Assembly (NCBI GenBank): GCA_017962615.1
Contig: JAGCUZ010000013.1
Coordinates: forward strand, 39,277 to 103,276
Length of the DNA stretch: 64,000 bases
Reading direction: 5' to 3'
Source of the DNA: Bacteroidales bacterium
GTDB lineage: Bacteria > Bacteroidota > Bacteroidia > Bacteroidales > P3
Shown piece by piece: positions 26,126-35,410 of the stretch; position 1 is the stretch's first letter, and every line of letters starts with the position of its first letter. The notes below the pieces were generated by a model. It did not search any database. It saw only the letters and a list, made by a program, of their open reading frames with translations, and was not told the DNA's origin. Both the position numbers and the translations under genes were made by a program.

Positions 26126-26162
26126 GCATTCAACATATCAACATATCAACATTCAACATCTC
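26126..26162. repeat. ATCAACAT repeats before second carrier protein
   Basis: Short copies of CATATCAACATATCAACATT fill this gap, as before the first carrier protein gene; a TTAGTTCTAAG-type repeat precedes it at about 26094-26116. Confidence 0.6.
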
Positions 26163-26423
26163 ATGGAACAACTCATTCAGAAACTGAAACAAGAAATCAT
26201 CGAAGTGCTTAACCTCGAAGACATCAAGCCCGACGACATCGACGCCAACGCCCCTCTCTTCGGCACCGAAGGTCTTGGACTCGACAGCATCGACGCCCTC
26301 GAGCTCATCGTTCTCATGGAGAAGAACTACGGCATCCGCCTTCAGGATCCCAACCAAGGCAAAGAGATATTCAAGTCCATCAGCGTGATGGCCGACTATA
26401 TCAGCAAGAACCGTACAAAATAG
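26163..26423 (+). CDS. acyl carrier protein 2
   Basis: An 86-residue carrier protein with phosphopantetheine site Ser42 in GLGLDSIDALEL. It differs clearly from carrier protein 1 (different loop I, extra DPNQGKE insertion near 65), so the two probably serve different steps, for example starter loading and elongation. Followed after 37 bp by the large ketosynthase gene. Confidence 0.92.
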   Translation: MEQLIQKLKQEIIEVLNLEDIKPDDIDANAPLFGTEGLGLDSIDALELIVLMEKNYGIRLQDPNQGKEIFKSISVMADYISKNRTK

Positions 26424-26460
26424 GTGAAGAAAGCTCCAAATGGAGCTTTCTATAGCGAAG

Positions 26461-28587
26461 ATGACAGACATCCTCATCACCGGTGCCGGTATCGTTTCGG
26501 CAATAGGCGTAGGCAAAGACGAGACCTTGCGCTCGCTGCTCGAAGAGCGCAGCGGGATAAGGCCGTTGAAATATCTCAACACCACCCGCCGCGAGTTCCC
26601 AGTGGGCGAAGTACAGCTCTCCAACGACGAGATGTGCACCTTGCTCGGCATTGACTCCAACAGTCAGCCAACAACACGCACAGCCCTCATGGGCATGCTC
26701 GCCCTTAAGGAGGCCCTTGAGCAGGCTCGCCTCAGCCCCGACCTCTACCAGCACATACCGCTCATATCCGGCACTACCGTCGGCGGTATGGACAAAAGCG
26801 AGCAGTATTACCTCGACTTCCTCGAAGGCGACAGCCGCAACGAGTACATACGCACCCACGACTGCGGCGCATGCACCGAGATGATAGCCGACCATTTTGG
26901 CCGCTTCCAACTACTCACAACCCTCTCAACAGCCTGTTCTTCGGCGGCCAACGCCGTCATCACCGGCGCAGAGCTCATCCGTGCCGGCCGTGCCGATTGT
27001 GTAGTGGTAGGTGGCAGCGAATGCATCACCAAGTTCCACCTCAACGGCTTCGCCTCACTTATGATTCTCGACCGCGAGTCTTGCCGTCCCTTTGACGCCT
27101 CGCGCGCCGGACTCAACCTCGGTGAAGGTGCAGCCTGGTTGGTGCTGGAAAGCAGCGACCACGCCCAAAAACGCGGTGCCGAGCCGCTGGCACATCTGGC
27201 TGGCTACGGCAACGCCTGCGACGCCTTCCATCAAACGGCCACCTCGGCCGACGGTGAAGGTCCCTACCGCGCCATGAAGCTGGCCCTTGAAAGTGTCGGC
27301 ATCACTCCTAACCAGGTCGACTACATCAACACCCACGGCACCGGCACCGTCAACAACGACCTCACCGAATGCGCCGCCCTCAGCCGACTCTTCGGCGAGC
27401 AAGTGCCGCCTTTCTCTTCAACCAAAGCCTTCACCGGCCACACCACTTCCGCCTCTGGCACCATCGAGGCCGTCATCTGCCTCCTCGCCATGCAGCACAG
27501 CTTCCTGCCTGTCAACCTGCGCTTCACCAATGCCGACAGCTGTCAGAAGCCCGTCAGCACGGCCACAGCCAAGCCCCTGCGCTACGTGCTCAGCAACGCC
27601 TTCGGCTTCGGCGGCAACGACAGCGCCCTGCTCTTCGCGCAAAGTTCCGCTGAGCCGGTCCCTGCGCCAAAGCTCATCACCGCTGAGCCGATCTCGGCTC
27701 AACGACCAAAAGTCTACCTGCTCTCCGCCGCGCAGATATCGGCACAACAGCCCCTGTGCGACGACTGGATAGAGCACCCCGAGCCCCTCACCGAGCCCCT
27801 CACTCGCAGCCGTGAAGCCGACTACAAGCAGTTCATACCGCCACTCGAGGCACGCCGCATGGGCCGCATCATCAAGCGTGCCATAGCCACCGCCAAGACC
27901 GCCATAGACACAGCCGGCATCGGTATTCCCGAAGCCATAATCACAGGTACCGGCCTCGGATGCATAGAGAACACCGAGATATTCCTCGACGCCCTCTGCC
28001 GCGAAGGCGAAGACCAGATGATGCCAACACGCTTCATGTCGTCCACCCACAACACCATGTCGTCCCTTGTGGCCATCAACCTTCAAGACCACGGCTACAA
28101 CGTCACCTACGCCCACAACACCGTATCATTCCAGAGTGCACTGATGGACGCCCTGTTGCAGCTACGCCGCGGTGCCATCGGCAACGCCATGGTCTGCGCC
28201 CACGACGAGATGACGCCCTCCTACCACGCCCTGCTCTGCAAGGGAGGATTCCTGGCGGGCAAGAAAGCCACCGAGTGCTCCGTAAGTATGGTGCTGGCTA
28301 GCGACAATCCCGGCAATGCTCTCTGCGAGGTGGCAGGCATGCGTATGCTCTACCGTCCCACCGAAGACGAGAGACAACAAGCCCTCGACGGGCTACTCAA
28401 AGAGGCAGACGTTACCGACTACCACCTCACCGACGGCTACCCCGACCTCTTCGGAACCTGCTACACCTCCCCCGCCCTCGATCTCTACGCTGCCGCACAC
28501 CTGATTAAAGACAAGCCTCTTGTGGTGCGCTACAGCGATGAAAAACACTACTCACTAATACTACTCCGCCCATGTTCCGCCTGCTGA
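26461..28587 (+). CDS. beta-ketoacyl synthase fused to chain-length-factor-like domain
   Basis: A 708-residue protein. Residues 1-405 are a complete ketosynthase (Cys in LSTACSSAANA, His in NTHGTGTVNND, His in KAFTGHTTSASG, end NAFGFGGNDSALL). A Pro/Ala-rich linker at about 408-430 leads to a second domain (about 431-708) with MPTRFMSSTHNTMSSLVAI and VTYAHNTVSFQSALMDALLQ, where the expected active-site Cys is Thr. This matches the chain-length-factor partner of aryl-polyene ketosynthases, here joined to the active subunit. Starts at ATG 26461. Overlaps the small transporter gene by 16 bp. Confidence 0.88.
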   Translation: MTDILITGAGIVSAIGVGKDETLRSLLEERSGIRPLKYLNTTRREFPVGEVQLSNDEMCTLLGIDSNSQPTTRTALMGMLALKEALEQARLSPDLYQHIPLISGTTVGGMDKSEQYYLDFLEGDSRNEYIRTHDCGACTEMIADHFGRFQLLTTLSTACSSAANAVITGAELIRAGRADCVVVGGSECITKFHLNGFASLMILDRESCRPFDASRAGLNLGEGAAWLVLESSDHAQKRGAEPLAHLAGYGNACDAFHQTATSADGEGPYRAMKLALESVGITPNQVDYINTHGTGTVNNDLTECAALSRLFGEQVPPFSSTKAFTGHTTSASGTIEAVICLLAMQHSFLPVNLRFTNADSCQKPVSTATAKPLRYVLSNAFGFGGNDSALLFAQSSAEPVPAPKLITAEPISAQRPKVYLLSAAQISAQQPLCDDWIEHPEPLTEPLTRSREADYKQFIPPLEARRMGRIIKRAIATAKTAIDTAGIGIPEAIITGTGLGCIENTEIFLDALCREGEDQMMPTRFMSSTHNTMSSLVAINLQDHGYNVTYAHNTVSFQSALMDALLQLRRGAIGNAMVCAHDEMTPSYHALLCKGGFLAGKKATECSVSMVLASDNPGNALCEVAGMRMLYRPTEDERQQALDGLLKEADVTDYHLTDGYPDLFGTCYTSPALDLYAAAHLIKDKPLVVRYSDEKHYSLILLRPCSAC

Positions 28588-28925
28588 CACTCGTAGCCAT
28601 ACAAACCATCTTCCTCTCAGGCGGCCAGGTACTGCTCAAGCTGGCCATGGCACGGCTGCCCAAGTTCAGCTGGACATGGAACTACTTCAAAGCCGTGGCC
28701 ACCGACTGGTGGTTTGCCGCCTGCGGGCTCTCCTTCGGCGTAGCCACAGTCCTCTGGCTCTACATCCTCAAGCATTTCCCCTTCCACCAAGCCTACCCAC
28801 TCACCGCCATGGGCTACATCTTCGGCATGCTCGCCGCCATCGTGGTCTTCGGCGAGAGTGTGCCGCTGGCGCGTTGGATAGGCGTGGCACTCATTGTGCT
28901 CGGATGTATGTTCATAATGCGATAA
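28572..28925 (+). CDS. small multidrug-resistance/ArnE-like transporter
   Basis: A 117-residue membrane protein with four predicted helices: about 3-23 (LTLVAIQTIFLSGGQVLLKL), 45-65, 72-92 and 97-116 (WIGVALIVLGCMFIM). This is the layout of EmrE/ArnE-type proteins, which flip lipids or export cations as dimers. In this cluster lipid or glycolipid transport is the likelier use. It begins inside the ketosynthase gene and ends 4 bp before the next. Confidence 0.78.
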   Translation: MFRLLTLVAIQTIFLSGGQVLLKLAMARLPKFSWTWNYFKAVATDWWFAACGLSFGVATVLWLYILKHFPFHQAYPLTAMGYIFGMLAAIVVFGESVPLARWIGVALIVLGCMFIMR

Positions 28926-28929
28926 CACC

Positions 28930-29523
28930 ATGACAAGACAACTCACCATACTGTTCCTTGCCCTGTGCCTCGCCTTCACGGCAATGGCGCAGACACCCGT
29001 GGCCGACCGCGATGCCGTGCTGGCACGCATCGTAGCAGCTCAGAAGCCGCAGGCCGGCAAGACGCAAAACTATGCCTTCACGCAGACCAAGCACAGCCCC
29101 ATGCTGACGCACGATGCCGTGTCGCACGGCACCCTCACCCTTGTCGGCGAGCGCAGGATGCGGTGGCACTACAGCGACCCCACCGACCTTTCGCTTGTCG
29201 TCGAGGGCGACACCGTCTACACCGAGACCAACGGCCAGCGTCGCCCCCTCTCTGGTGCCGCAGGCGCAGCCACACGCGGCATGGCACAAACCATGATGAC
29301 CCTCGCCAGTGGCAACGGTCTCGCCGACGAGAAGCTATTCGCCGTCGAGCTCACCGAAGACGCCTCCAGCTACCACGCCCTGCTCACCCCCAAGCGCCGC
29401 GACATGCGCCGCATGATGCAGCAGGTCTACGTCGTCTTCAACAAGAAAGACTGCCGCATCAAAAGCGTCAAGCTTGTCGAGAATAGCGACAGCTACACCC
29501 TCATAGAATTCAAAGCCAAATGA
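28930..29523 (+). CDS. LolA-like periplasmic lipid carrier
   Basis: A 197-residue secreted protein (signal peptide to TAMA-Q). The mature part has the half-barrel strand pattern of LolA/LolB: KTQNYAFTQTKHSPMLTHDA, GTLTLVGERRMRWHYSDP, LSLVVEGDTVYTE and VYVVFNKKDCRIKSVKL. LolA-like proteins are standard in aryl-polyene and flexirubin clusters, where they are thought to carry the lipidated pigment across the periplasm. Overlaps the next gene by 4 bp. Confidence 0.82.
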   Translation: MTRQLTILFLALCLAFTAMAQTPVADRDAVLARIVAAQKPQAGKTQNYAFTQTKHSPMLTHDAVSHGTLTLVGERRMRWHYSDPTDLSLVVEGDTVYTETNGQRRPLSGAAGAATRGMAQTMMTLASGNGLADEKLFAVELTEDASSYHALLTPKRRDMRRMMQQVYVVFNKKDCRIKSVKLVENSDSYTLIEFKAK

Positions 29524-29891
29524 AAGCATTGGAAGAGATAATAAAAGTGGAGCGCGCCGCCTGGGAGCAGACCGACACCGGTCTACGCGTCGCCGCCACC
29601 CTCGCCGCACGCCGCGACAGCGCCGTCTATGCCGGCCACTTCCCCGGCAAGCCGATAACACCAGGCGTCTGCATGATAAGCGCCGTCGTCGAGCTGCTCT
29701 CACAGGCTTCAGGCCAGACTCTCAGCCTCGCCAAGGCCAACAACATCAAATACCTCACCATGATGACGCCCGACGACATCGACGGCGCCACCCTCGCCGC
29801 CACCCTCGTCGACACCACAGCCACGGCCACCTACACAAAAGGCGACACCGTCTATGCCAAAATGAAACTCACCTTAGCCTGTTGCTCTTAA
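29520..29891 (+). CDS. FabZ-like 3-hydroxyacyl-ACP dehydratase, ApeI-like
   Basis: A 123-residue hotdog dehydratase with the active-site signature AGHFPGKPITPGVCMISAV (catalytic His and following helix). Second dehydratase in the cluster besides 23578; two different hotdog dehydratases are typical of aryl-polyene clusters. Gene start ATGA overlaps the LolA-like stop. Confidence 0.85.
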   Translation: MKALEEIIKVERAAWEQTDTGLRVAATLAARRDSAVYAGHFPGKPITPGVCMISAVVELLSQASGQTLSLAKANNIKYLTMMTPDDIDGATLAATLVDTTATATYTKGDTVYAKMKLTLACCS

Positions 29892-29896
29892 CCCAA

Positions 29897-30613
29897 ATGA
29901 CCTACTGCGCCGTCATTCCGACCTACAACAACGCCAGCACCGTGGCCGACATCGTGCGTCGCACGTTGGCCGTATGCCCCGACGTGATAGTGGTCAACGA
30001 CGGCAGCACCGACAATACCCTCGACGAACTGAGCGGCATAGAATGCAAGATAGTAAGCTACAGCCATAACCGAGGCAAAGGCTACGCCCTGCGCCGCGGC
30101 CTCGAAGCCGCACGCGAAGCAGGCTACGACTACGCCGTCACCATCGACAGCGACGGCCAGCACTGCCCCGAAGAGATACCGCAGCTCATAGCCGCCATAG
30201 GCTACAAGCCCACGCTCGTCGTGGGCTCGCGCAACCTGCAGGCCGACGGTATGCCAGCAGGCAACAGCTTCGCCAACCGCTTCAGCAACTTCTGGTTCAC
30301 ACTGCAGACAGGCCTGCGCCTGCCCGACACCCAGACCGGTTTCCGTGCCTATCCCCTCCACCACCTGCCATGCCTCTCCCTGCTCACACGCCGCTACGAA
30401 AGCGAGCTGCTGCTGTTGGTCCTCTCAGCGTGGCGCGGCGTGCGAATCGTTCCGGTACCCGTAAGCGTGAGCTACCCAACCAATCGCGTGAGCCACTTCC
30501 GGCCTTTCCGCGACTTCATGCGCATCTCCGTTCTCAACGCCCTCCTGTGCCTGCTGGCCATTGTCTACGGCTACCCGCGCATGTTGATATCCAAACTCAC
30601 TTGTAAACAATAG
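29897..30613 (+). CDS. family 2 glycosyltransferase, dolichyl-phosphate-mannose-synthase type
   Basis: A 238-residue soluble GT-A enzyme: YCAVIPTYNNASTVADIV, DVIVVNDGSTDNT and VTIDSDGQHCPEEI (DSDGQ metal site), then VVGSRNL and DTQTGFRAYP. Starts at ATG 29897. Such small enzymes in aryl-polyene clusters sit beside acyltransferases and probably glycosylate the lipid or pigment anchor. Only 2 bp separate its stop from the exporter gene. Confidence 0.88.
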   Translation: MTYCAVIPTYNNASTVADIVRRTLAVCPDVIVVNDGSTDNTLDELSGIECKIVSYSHNRGKGYALRRGLEAAREAGYDYAVTIDSDGQHCPEEIPQLIAAIGYKPTLVVGSRNLQADGMPAGNSFANRFSNFWFTLQTGLRLPDTQTGFRAYPLHHLPCLSLLTRRYESELLLLVLSAWRGVRIVPVPVSVSYPTNRVSHFRPFRDFMRISVLNALLCLLAIVYGYPRMLISKLTCKQ

Positions 30614-30615
30614 CC

Positions 30616-33600
30616 ATGACCCGCCTCCTGCTACGCCTGCATGACTACCTGATGCGCCACCGCCCGCTGGCCGTGGTGCTGCTCGTCGTCTTGTTGGCCG
30701 CATCAGCCTTGCTGGCCATGCAGCTGCACTACAAGGAGAACATCGCCGACTTCCTACCCCGCACAGCCGACAATGCCAAGCAGTCGGCCATCTACAACGC
30801 CCTCGGCGACCAAGGCCGAATCACGGTGATATTCCGCCCAGCGCAAGATGCAGGCCAAGACGAGGTGATGGACGCCATCGACCTCTTCGCCGCCACATTC
30901 ACCGACCTGCCAGTACAGGCACGCGCCGACGAGAGCCATGCCTTGCAGGCTATAAGCCACGTGAGCGACAACATAGCCCTCTACCTCACCACCGACGACT
31001 ACCGCCGCATAGACTCACTGCTACTCACCCCCAACTTTATTGCCGAGCGCCTCGCCGCCTCGCGGCAGACCCTCTCCATGCCTTTGCCGCCAATGGCCAG
31101 CCAGATGATTGCCGCCGACCCTCTTGGGCTCTTCTCGCCCGCCCTGCAACGCATCCAGGCCCTCAGCCCGAGCAGCAGCTACCAAATGGTCGACGACTAC
31201 ATATTTGACGACCACGGCAACGGCTTCGCCTTCATCACCAGTCCCTACAGCGGCAGCGACACACGCAACAACGGCCGCCTGGCCGACGCCATCTCCGAGG
31301 CCATCGACAGTGTGCAACACGCCACTGGCAGCACCGTAAGTATCTCGGCAGTGGGCGCCCCACTCATAGCCGTCGCCAACGCCCGGCAGATAAAGCACGA
31401 CAGCCTGTTGGCGCTGTCTATATCCGTGTTACTGATAGCATTGATACTCTGGCGCACAATGGGCCGCAAGCGCAACGTGCTGTGGATGGGCTTCTCCGTG
31501 GCAGCGGGCTGCCTGTTCGCCTTGGCGACCATAGCCCTCTTCAAGGCCGAGATATCAATCATAGTGGTTGGTATAGGCTCTGTTCTCATAGGCATCGCCG
31601 TCAACTACCCGCTGCACTACCTCGAGCACCTCAAAGACCACCCCGACCGCCGTGCCACGCTCCGCGAGATGGTCGAGCCTTTGGTGACTGGCAACATCAC
31701 TACCGTGGCCGCCTTTGCCTGCCTGGTGTTCGTCAAAGCCGAAGCCATGCGCGACCTCGGCCTCTTCGGCTCCCTGATGCTCATCGGCACCATCGGGTTC
31801 ACCATGGTTTTCCTCCCCTTGTGGGCCAAGGCCGGCAAACGAAGCGCCTCTAACATCCCCGACGAACAGCCCGCCGGCATACCTGCTGAAAAAGCCCTTG
31901 TAGGCCGACATGCCTCACTCCTTTTCTGGCTCATGATGCTGGCAACCATAGTGCTGGGCTGCTTCAGCACCCGTGTAGAGTTCGACGCCGACCTGCACAA
32001 CATCAACTTCATGACGGCTCAGCAGCAAACCGACCTCGACCTGATATCCAGCAGCATAGGCGATGCAACGCTGACCTATGTCGTGGCCGAAGGCGCCACC
32101 CTCGAGGAGGCCCTGCAGCGCAACGACTCGCTCGGCTTCGACGGTGTGGCCTCTATAATGCCGTCGCTTGGGCGGCAGCAGGAGGCTCTGGCCATGTGGC
32201 ACGCCATGCTCGCAGCACACCCCACCCTCGAAGCCGACGTCAGGCGCGAAGCCCGCAAGGCAGGCTTCACCGATGCTGCCTTCGCCCCCTTCTACCGCAG
32301 TCTCAGTGCCGACTACGCCCCAGCCCCGTGCAGCCTCGACAGCCCGGCTGGTGAGCTGGCTTCCAGCCACATCCTCGTGTCCGACACCGGCGTCAGCATA
32401 GTCAACTTCGTGCACGACTCCGACTACCGCCCGCCCCTTGTCTCCGGCACCACAGCCTTCACACAGGCCGATGTAGGCTCGTCGCTGGTCACCGCCCTCA
32501 ACGACGACTTCAACTACATCCTCTACGTCTGCGGCTTCGTGGTATTCTTCTTCCTCTGGCTCTCGCTGGGACGCATCGAGCTGGCACTGCTCTCGTTCCT
32601 GCCCATGGCGGCAGGATGGCTGTGGATACTCGGCATCATGTATCTTACAGGCCTCAAGTTCAACATAGTCAACATCATCCTCGCCACCTTCATCTTCGGC
32701 CAGGGCGACGACTACACCATCTTCATCACCGAAGGCCTCATGTACGAATACGCCTACGGGCGCAAGCGGCTCCGCAGCTACCGCCGCAGCGTGATTATCT
32801 CCGCCTCGCTCATGTTTGCCGGCATGGGAGTGCTCATCTTTGCCAAGCACCCCGCCATGCGCTCGCTCGGCGCGGTGTCGGTAGTAGGCATGGCCACGGT
32901 GCTTCTGATGGCTTGCTACCTGCCGCCGCTCATCTTCCGTTGGCTGACCACCAAGAACGGCGTCCGGCGCGACGTCCCTCTCACCCTTCCGAGGCTGGCA
33001 CGCACCCTATGGATAGTCCTCGTCTTCGTGGTCTTCGCCCTCATCATCGTCTCCCCCCTCACCCTGCTCTACCGCCTCCTTGGACGCGACAGCGAAGCCA
33101 AGCGGCTGCGTTTCCACCGTATGATATGCAGCCTTACAGGCCTGGCCGTGCGGCATCTCCCCTCGGTGAAGTACCACCTCCACAACCCCCATGGCGAGAC
33201 CTTCAGCCGTCCCGCCGTCATCATCGCCAACCACCAGTCGCACCTCGACCTGCTATGTATCCTCAGCCTCACGCCCAAGCTGGTGGTGCTCACCAACAAC
33301 TGGGTGTGGCGCAACCCCGTCTACGGCGCCATCATACGCTATGCCGAGTTCCTTCCTGCCGATAACGGCTTCGACGCCAACCTGCCCAAGCTCAAGGCCC
33401 TCATGGCACGCGGCTACTCCGTCATGCTGTTCCCCGAAGGCACCCGCTCCGTCGACGGCCGTCTCGGCCGCTTCCACCAAGGAGCCTTCGCCCTGGCCCG
33501 CGAGTGCAGAGCCGACATCCTGCCCGTCTACCTCCACGGCAACAACCACGTAATGCCCAAGCGCGACATCGTGCTGCGCCCCGGCGCCATCGACGTTACC

Positions 33601-33927
33601 ATAGGCACCCGCATCGCCGCCGCCGACATACCTGCCAGCGCGCGGGTCGCCGCCTCCGAGCTCCGGGCACTCTTCCAGCAGCAATATGCTGCCGTCAGCG
33701 CCAGTCTCGAAACCGAGGAGTACTTCCTCCCCATGGTGCGGCACCAGTATCTATATAAAGGACGCGACGTGGCCCGCCGCCGTCCCGGCATGCAGTCGCT
33801 GCTCGAAGCCCTTTCGCACCCCGACCGTCAGGTCACTGCCCAATTCGACAACGAAGACGACGCCCTCGTGCTCCAGCACTGCGCCGCCACCCCCTCCAAC
33901 CTCACCTGTAAAGTCATACAGCCCTAA
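30616..33927 (+). CDS. MMPL/RND exporter fused to PlsC-type acyltransferase
   Basis: An 1,103-residue fusion. Residues 1-800 are an MMPL-type exporter: one membrane segment (about 17-36), a periplasmic domain, a five-helix bundle (about 258-415), a second periplasmic domain, and a second bundle (about 630-785, including ILATFIFGQGDDYTIFITEG with the proton-relay Asp pair). Residues about 830-1060 are a 1-acylglycerol-phosphate-type acyltransferase with NHQSHLD (His873, Asp878) and FPEGTRS. Export of lipid-linked pigment and acyl transfer are thus on one chain. Aryl-polyene clusters usually encode these as separate or differently fused proteins. The end overlaps the convergent gene by 4 bp. 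Confidence 0.92.
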   Translation: MTRLLLRLHDYLMRHRPLAVVLLVVLLAASALLAMQLHYKENIADFLPRTADNAKQSAIYNALGDQGRITVIFRPAQDAGQDEVMDAIDLFAATFTDLPVQARADESHALQAISHVSDNIALYLTTDDYRRIDSLLLTPNFIAERLAASRQTLSMPLPPMASQMIAADPLGLFSPALQRIQALSPSSSYQMVDDYIFDDHGNGFAFITSPYSGSDTRNNGRLADAISEAIDSVQHATGSTVSISAVGAPLIAVANARQIKHDSLLALSISVLLIALILWRTMGRKRNVLWMGFSVAAGCLFALATIALFKAEISIIVVGIGSVLIGIAVNYPLHYLEHLKDHPDRRATLREMVEPLVTGNITTVAAFACLVFVKAEAMRDLGLFGSLMLIGTIGFTMVFLPLWAKAGKRSASNIPDEQPAGIPAEKALVGRHASLLFWLMMLATIVLGCFSTRVEFDADLHNINFMTAQQQTDLDLISSSIGDATLTYVVAEGATLEEALQRNDSLGFDGVASIMPSLGRQQEALAMWHAMLAAHPTLEADVRREARKAGFTDAAFAPFYRSLSADYAPAPCSLDSPAGELASSHILVSDTGVSIVNFVHDSDYRPPLVSGTTAFTQADVGSSLVTALNDDFNYILYVCGFVVFFFLWLSLGRIELALLSFLPMAAGWLWILGIMYLTGLKFNIVNIILATFIFGQGDDYTIFITEGLMYEYAYGRKRLRSYRRSVIISASLMFAGMGVLIFAKHPAMRSLGAVSVVGMATVLLMACYLPPLIFRWLTTKNGVRRDVPLTLPRLARTLWIVLVFVVFALIIVSPLTLLYRLLGRDSEAKRLRFHRMICSLTGLAVRHLPSVKYHLHNPHGETFSRPAVIIANHQSHLDLLCILSLTPKLVVLTNNWVWRNPVYGAIIRYAEFLPADNGFDANLPKLKALMARGYSVMLFPEGTRSVDGRLGRFHQGAFALARECRADILPVYLHGNNHVMPKRDIVLRPGAIDVTIGTRIAAADIPASARVAASELRALFQQQYAAVSASLETEEYFLPMVRHQYLYKGRDVARRRPGMQSLLEALSHPDRQVTAQFDNEDDALVLQHCAATPSNLTCKVIQP

Positions 33928-34619
33928 TCGGTCGTGGAAGCCTTACCTTTGCTTATCGTAAGCTTGTGGTACACATAATTTCCTTCGCCCGCAACACGTC
34001 CGCCGTACCCCTTCCAGTAAAGGCAACCCTTATACCATAGCAGAGGATTGTCGTTAGGGTCTTCCGTTATGACAGCCTCATAACATTTGTACTCGCCCAG
34101 AAGACGTATGTGGCATTGCGCCGCACTCTCAACATGCTGGTAGAAAAACAGATGGACATATCCGTCGCAGTCGAACAACTCAGCCCCGACATATATTCCA
34201 TCCTTGCTGTAAGTACCACACAGACTGCCCGCTATGCGGCAGGTATCGGCAACGCCGTTGTCCACAAACACAGCCATCATGTCGTTGGCATACCATATAT
34301 CGACGATGGTCTCGTTGCGTTCACTGAATGTTCCGATGTTGGTTAACCCGAAATCCGTCCACACATAAGCCTCCTTCTCCCAATCCTCCAGCGTGCGGAA
34401 CACAGCCACCTCGGCCTCCTTGTTCTTGAACCAGTCCGAAGTGTCGCGGCGACAGTTGTACTCAGACCTGTGGCTGGCCGCCATCCTCCACTCCTGTTCC
34501 GGAACCGCCTCATCCTTCTCCGTATAGCCGTCGAACCCCACGAAGGTCTGAGCCCCCGCCGTCGAAGCCGCGGCAGCAAGAACAAACAGTCCTGCAACCA
34601 GCAACAACCCTTTCCTCAT
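33924..34619 (-). CDS. secreted protein of unknown function
   Basis: A 231-residue protein with signal peptide MRKGLLLVAGLFVLAAAAS cleaved near AGA-QTF; I use this internal ATG because the five-residue longer start is not needed. The mature part has five cysteines and many aromatic residues (IVDIWYANDMMAVFVDNG, DCDGYVHLFFYQHVESAAQ). No known family recognised. It converges on and overlaps the exporter gene by 4 bp, and faces the island across a 560-bp gap. Confidence 0.7.
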   Translation of the reverse strand: MRKGLLLVAGLFVLAAAASTAGAQTFVGFDGYTEKDEAVPEQEWRMAASHRSEYNCRRDTSDWFKNKEAEVAVFRTLEDWEKEAYVWTDFGLTNIGTFSERNETIVDIWYANDMMAVFVDNGVADTCRIAGSLCGTYSKDGIYVGAELFDCDGYVHLFFYQHVESAAQCHIRLLGEYKCYEAVITEDPNDNPLLWYKGCLYWKGYGGRVAGEGNYVYHKLTISKGKASTTD

Positions 34620-34805
34620 TTCGCCCAAAATCATACACCATTTAACGCCGTCCCGCGGGAATTATTGTCCCAAAACGGCACTCACCCGCATTTTGAGCAT
34701 ATTTACAACATATTCAATTCTAAATCAACGCAATATAACCGCAATTCAAAACCAATCAAAAATTGACGCACACTCCGATTTTGACTAATTTTTCGTAAAG
34801 CGTAA

Positions 34806-34856
34806 GTATATAGATGATAAGGAGTTGGTGGGACCAACTCCTTATCATCTATATAC
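34806..34856. repeat. perfect palindrome, 24-bp arms
   Basis: The arm 34806-34829 (GTATATAGATGATAAGGAGT...) is exactly complementary to 34833-34856 around a GGG loop. Its inner half equals the palindrome at 9512-9540. It lies in a divergent intergenic region and has no T-run, so it is more like a mobile or protein-binding palindrome than a terminator. Confidence 0.88.
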
Positions 34857-35045
34857 CTTCTCTAAATGTACCCTATATTTCGGTTGGAAAGGGGTACGAA
34901 AATGGTGCAATATGACAGTCATCGGCACCCATAATCATGTAGAAAACGGAGACCGCATTGGTATATTAGGGAGACCCCTTGGTATATTAATCCGAACACC
35001 TCGGCCCGCAATAACAGTAATGCCCGATTTACGTTGCATGATTTA

Positions 35046-35156
35046 TTTTTGCTACAATAACCAAAACTTTCGTATATTTGTAGTACGCAACAATTGTACA
35101 TACTACTGCACAAACAACTAATAGCAAGATATATACACACAAATCAAGCATAAAAA
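35046..35156 (+). promoter_or_regulatory. promoter and leader repeat, copy 1
   Basis: TTTTTG (35046-35051), 21 bp, then TATATTTG (35073-35080): a full Bacteroidales promoter. The leader that follows (CTGCACAAACAACTAATAGC, then ATATATACACA and CAAGCATAAAA) is nearly identical to copy 2 at 35841-35923. It drives the PIN toxin pair. Confidence 0.75.
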
Positions 35157-35185
35157 TCATACAACAAAAAAAAGCGATTATTGTT

Positions 35186-35410
35186 ATGGAAGCGTTGGCG
35201 ATAAACCCGGCACAGAAGATGATATTAGAGTCATTTGCAGCATCGCGCAATGAGGAGGAGCTAAATGACCTCATGGATATGTTGCGCGATTTTTATGCAA
35301 CAAGACTAAAACGCGAAATGCACCGTTTGTGGGACAACGGCACACTAGACCAATCGGCGTTGGACAGCCTCGCGGGCGAGCACCTTCGTACACCATATAG
35401 GGCATTATGA
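35186..35410 (+). CDS. antitoxin of a PIN toxin pair
   Basis: A 74-residue helical protein (LNDLMDMLRDFYATRLKREM, then HRLWDNGTLDQSALDSLAGE). This is the form I associate with the small gene directly upstream of PIN toxins of the TIGR00305 type. Its stop overlaps the toxin start as ATGA. Probably binds and blocks the toxin and represses the shared promoter. Confidence 0.75.
   Translation: MEALAINPAQKMILESFAASRNEEELNDLMDMLRDFYATRLKREMHRLWDNGTLDQSALDSLAGEHLRTPYRAL

Larger units (their letters stand above)
34620..35185. other. AT-rich gap at left edge of island
   Basis: No gene seen. It contains the 24-bp-arm palindrome at 34806-34856, direct TTGGTATATTA repeats at about 34959 and 34979, and the promoter for the PIN toxin pair (35073-35080). 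Base composition drops sharply in GC compared with the pigment cluster on its left, consistent with a boundary of acquired DNA. Confidence 0.6.
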
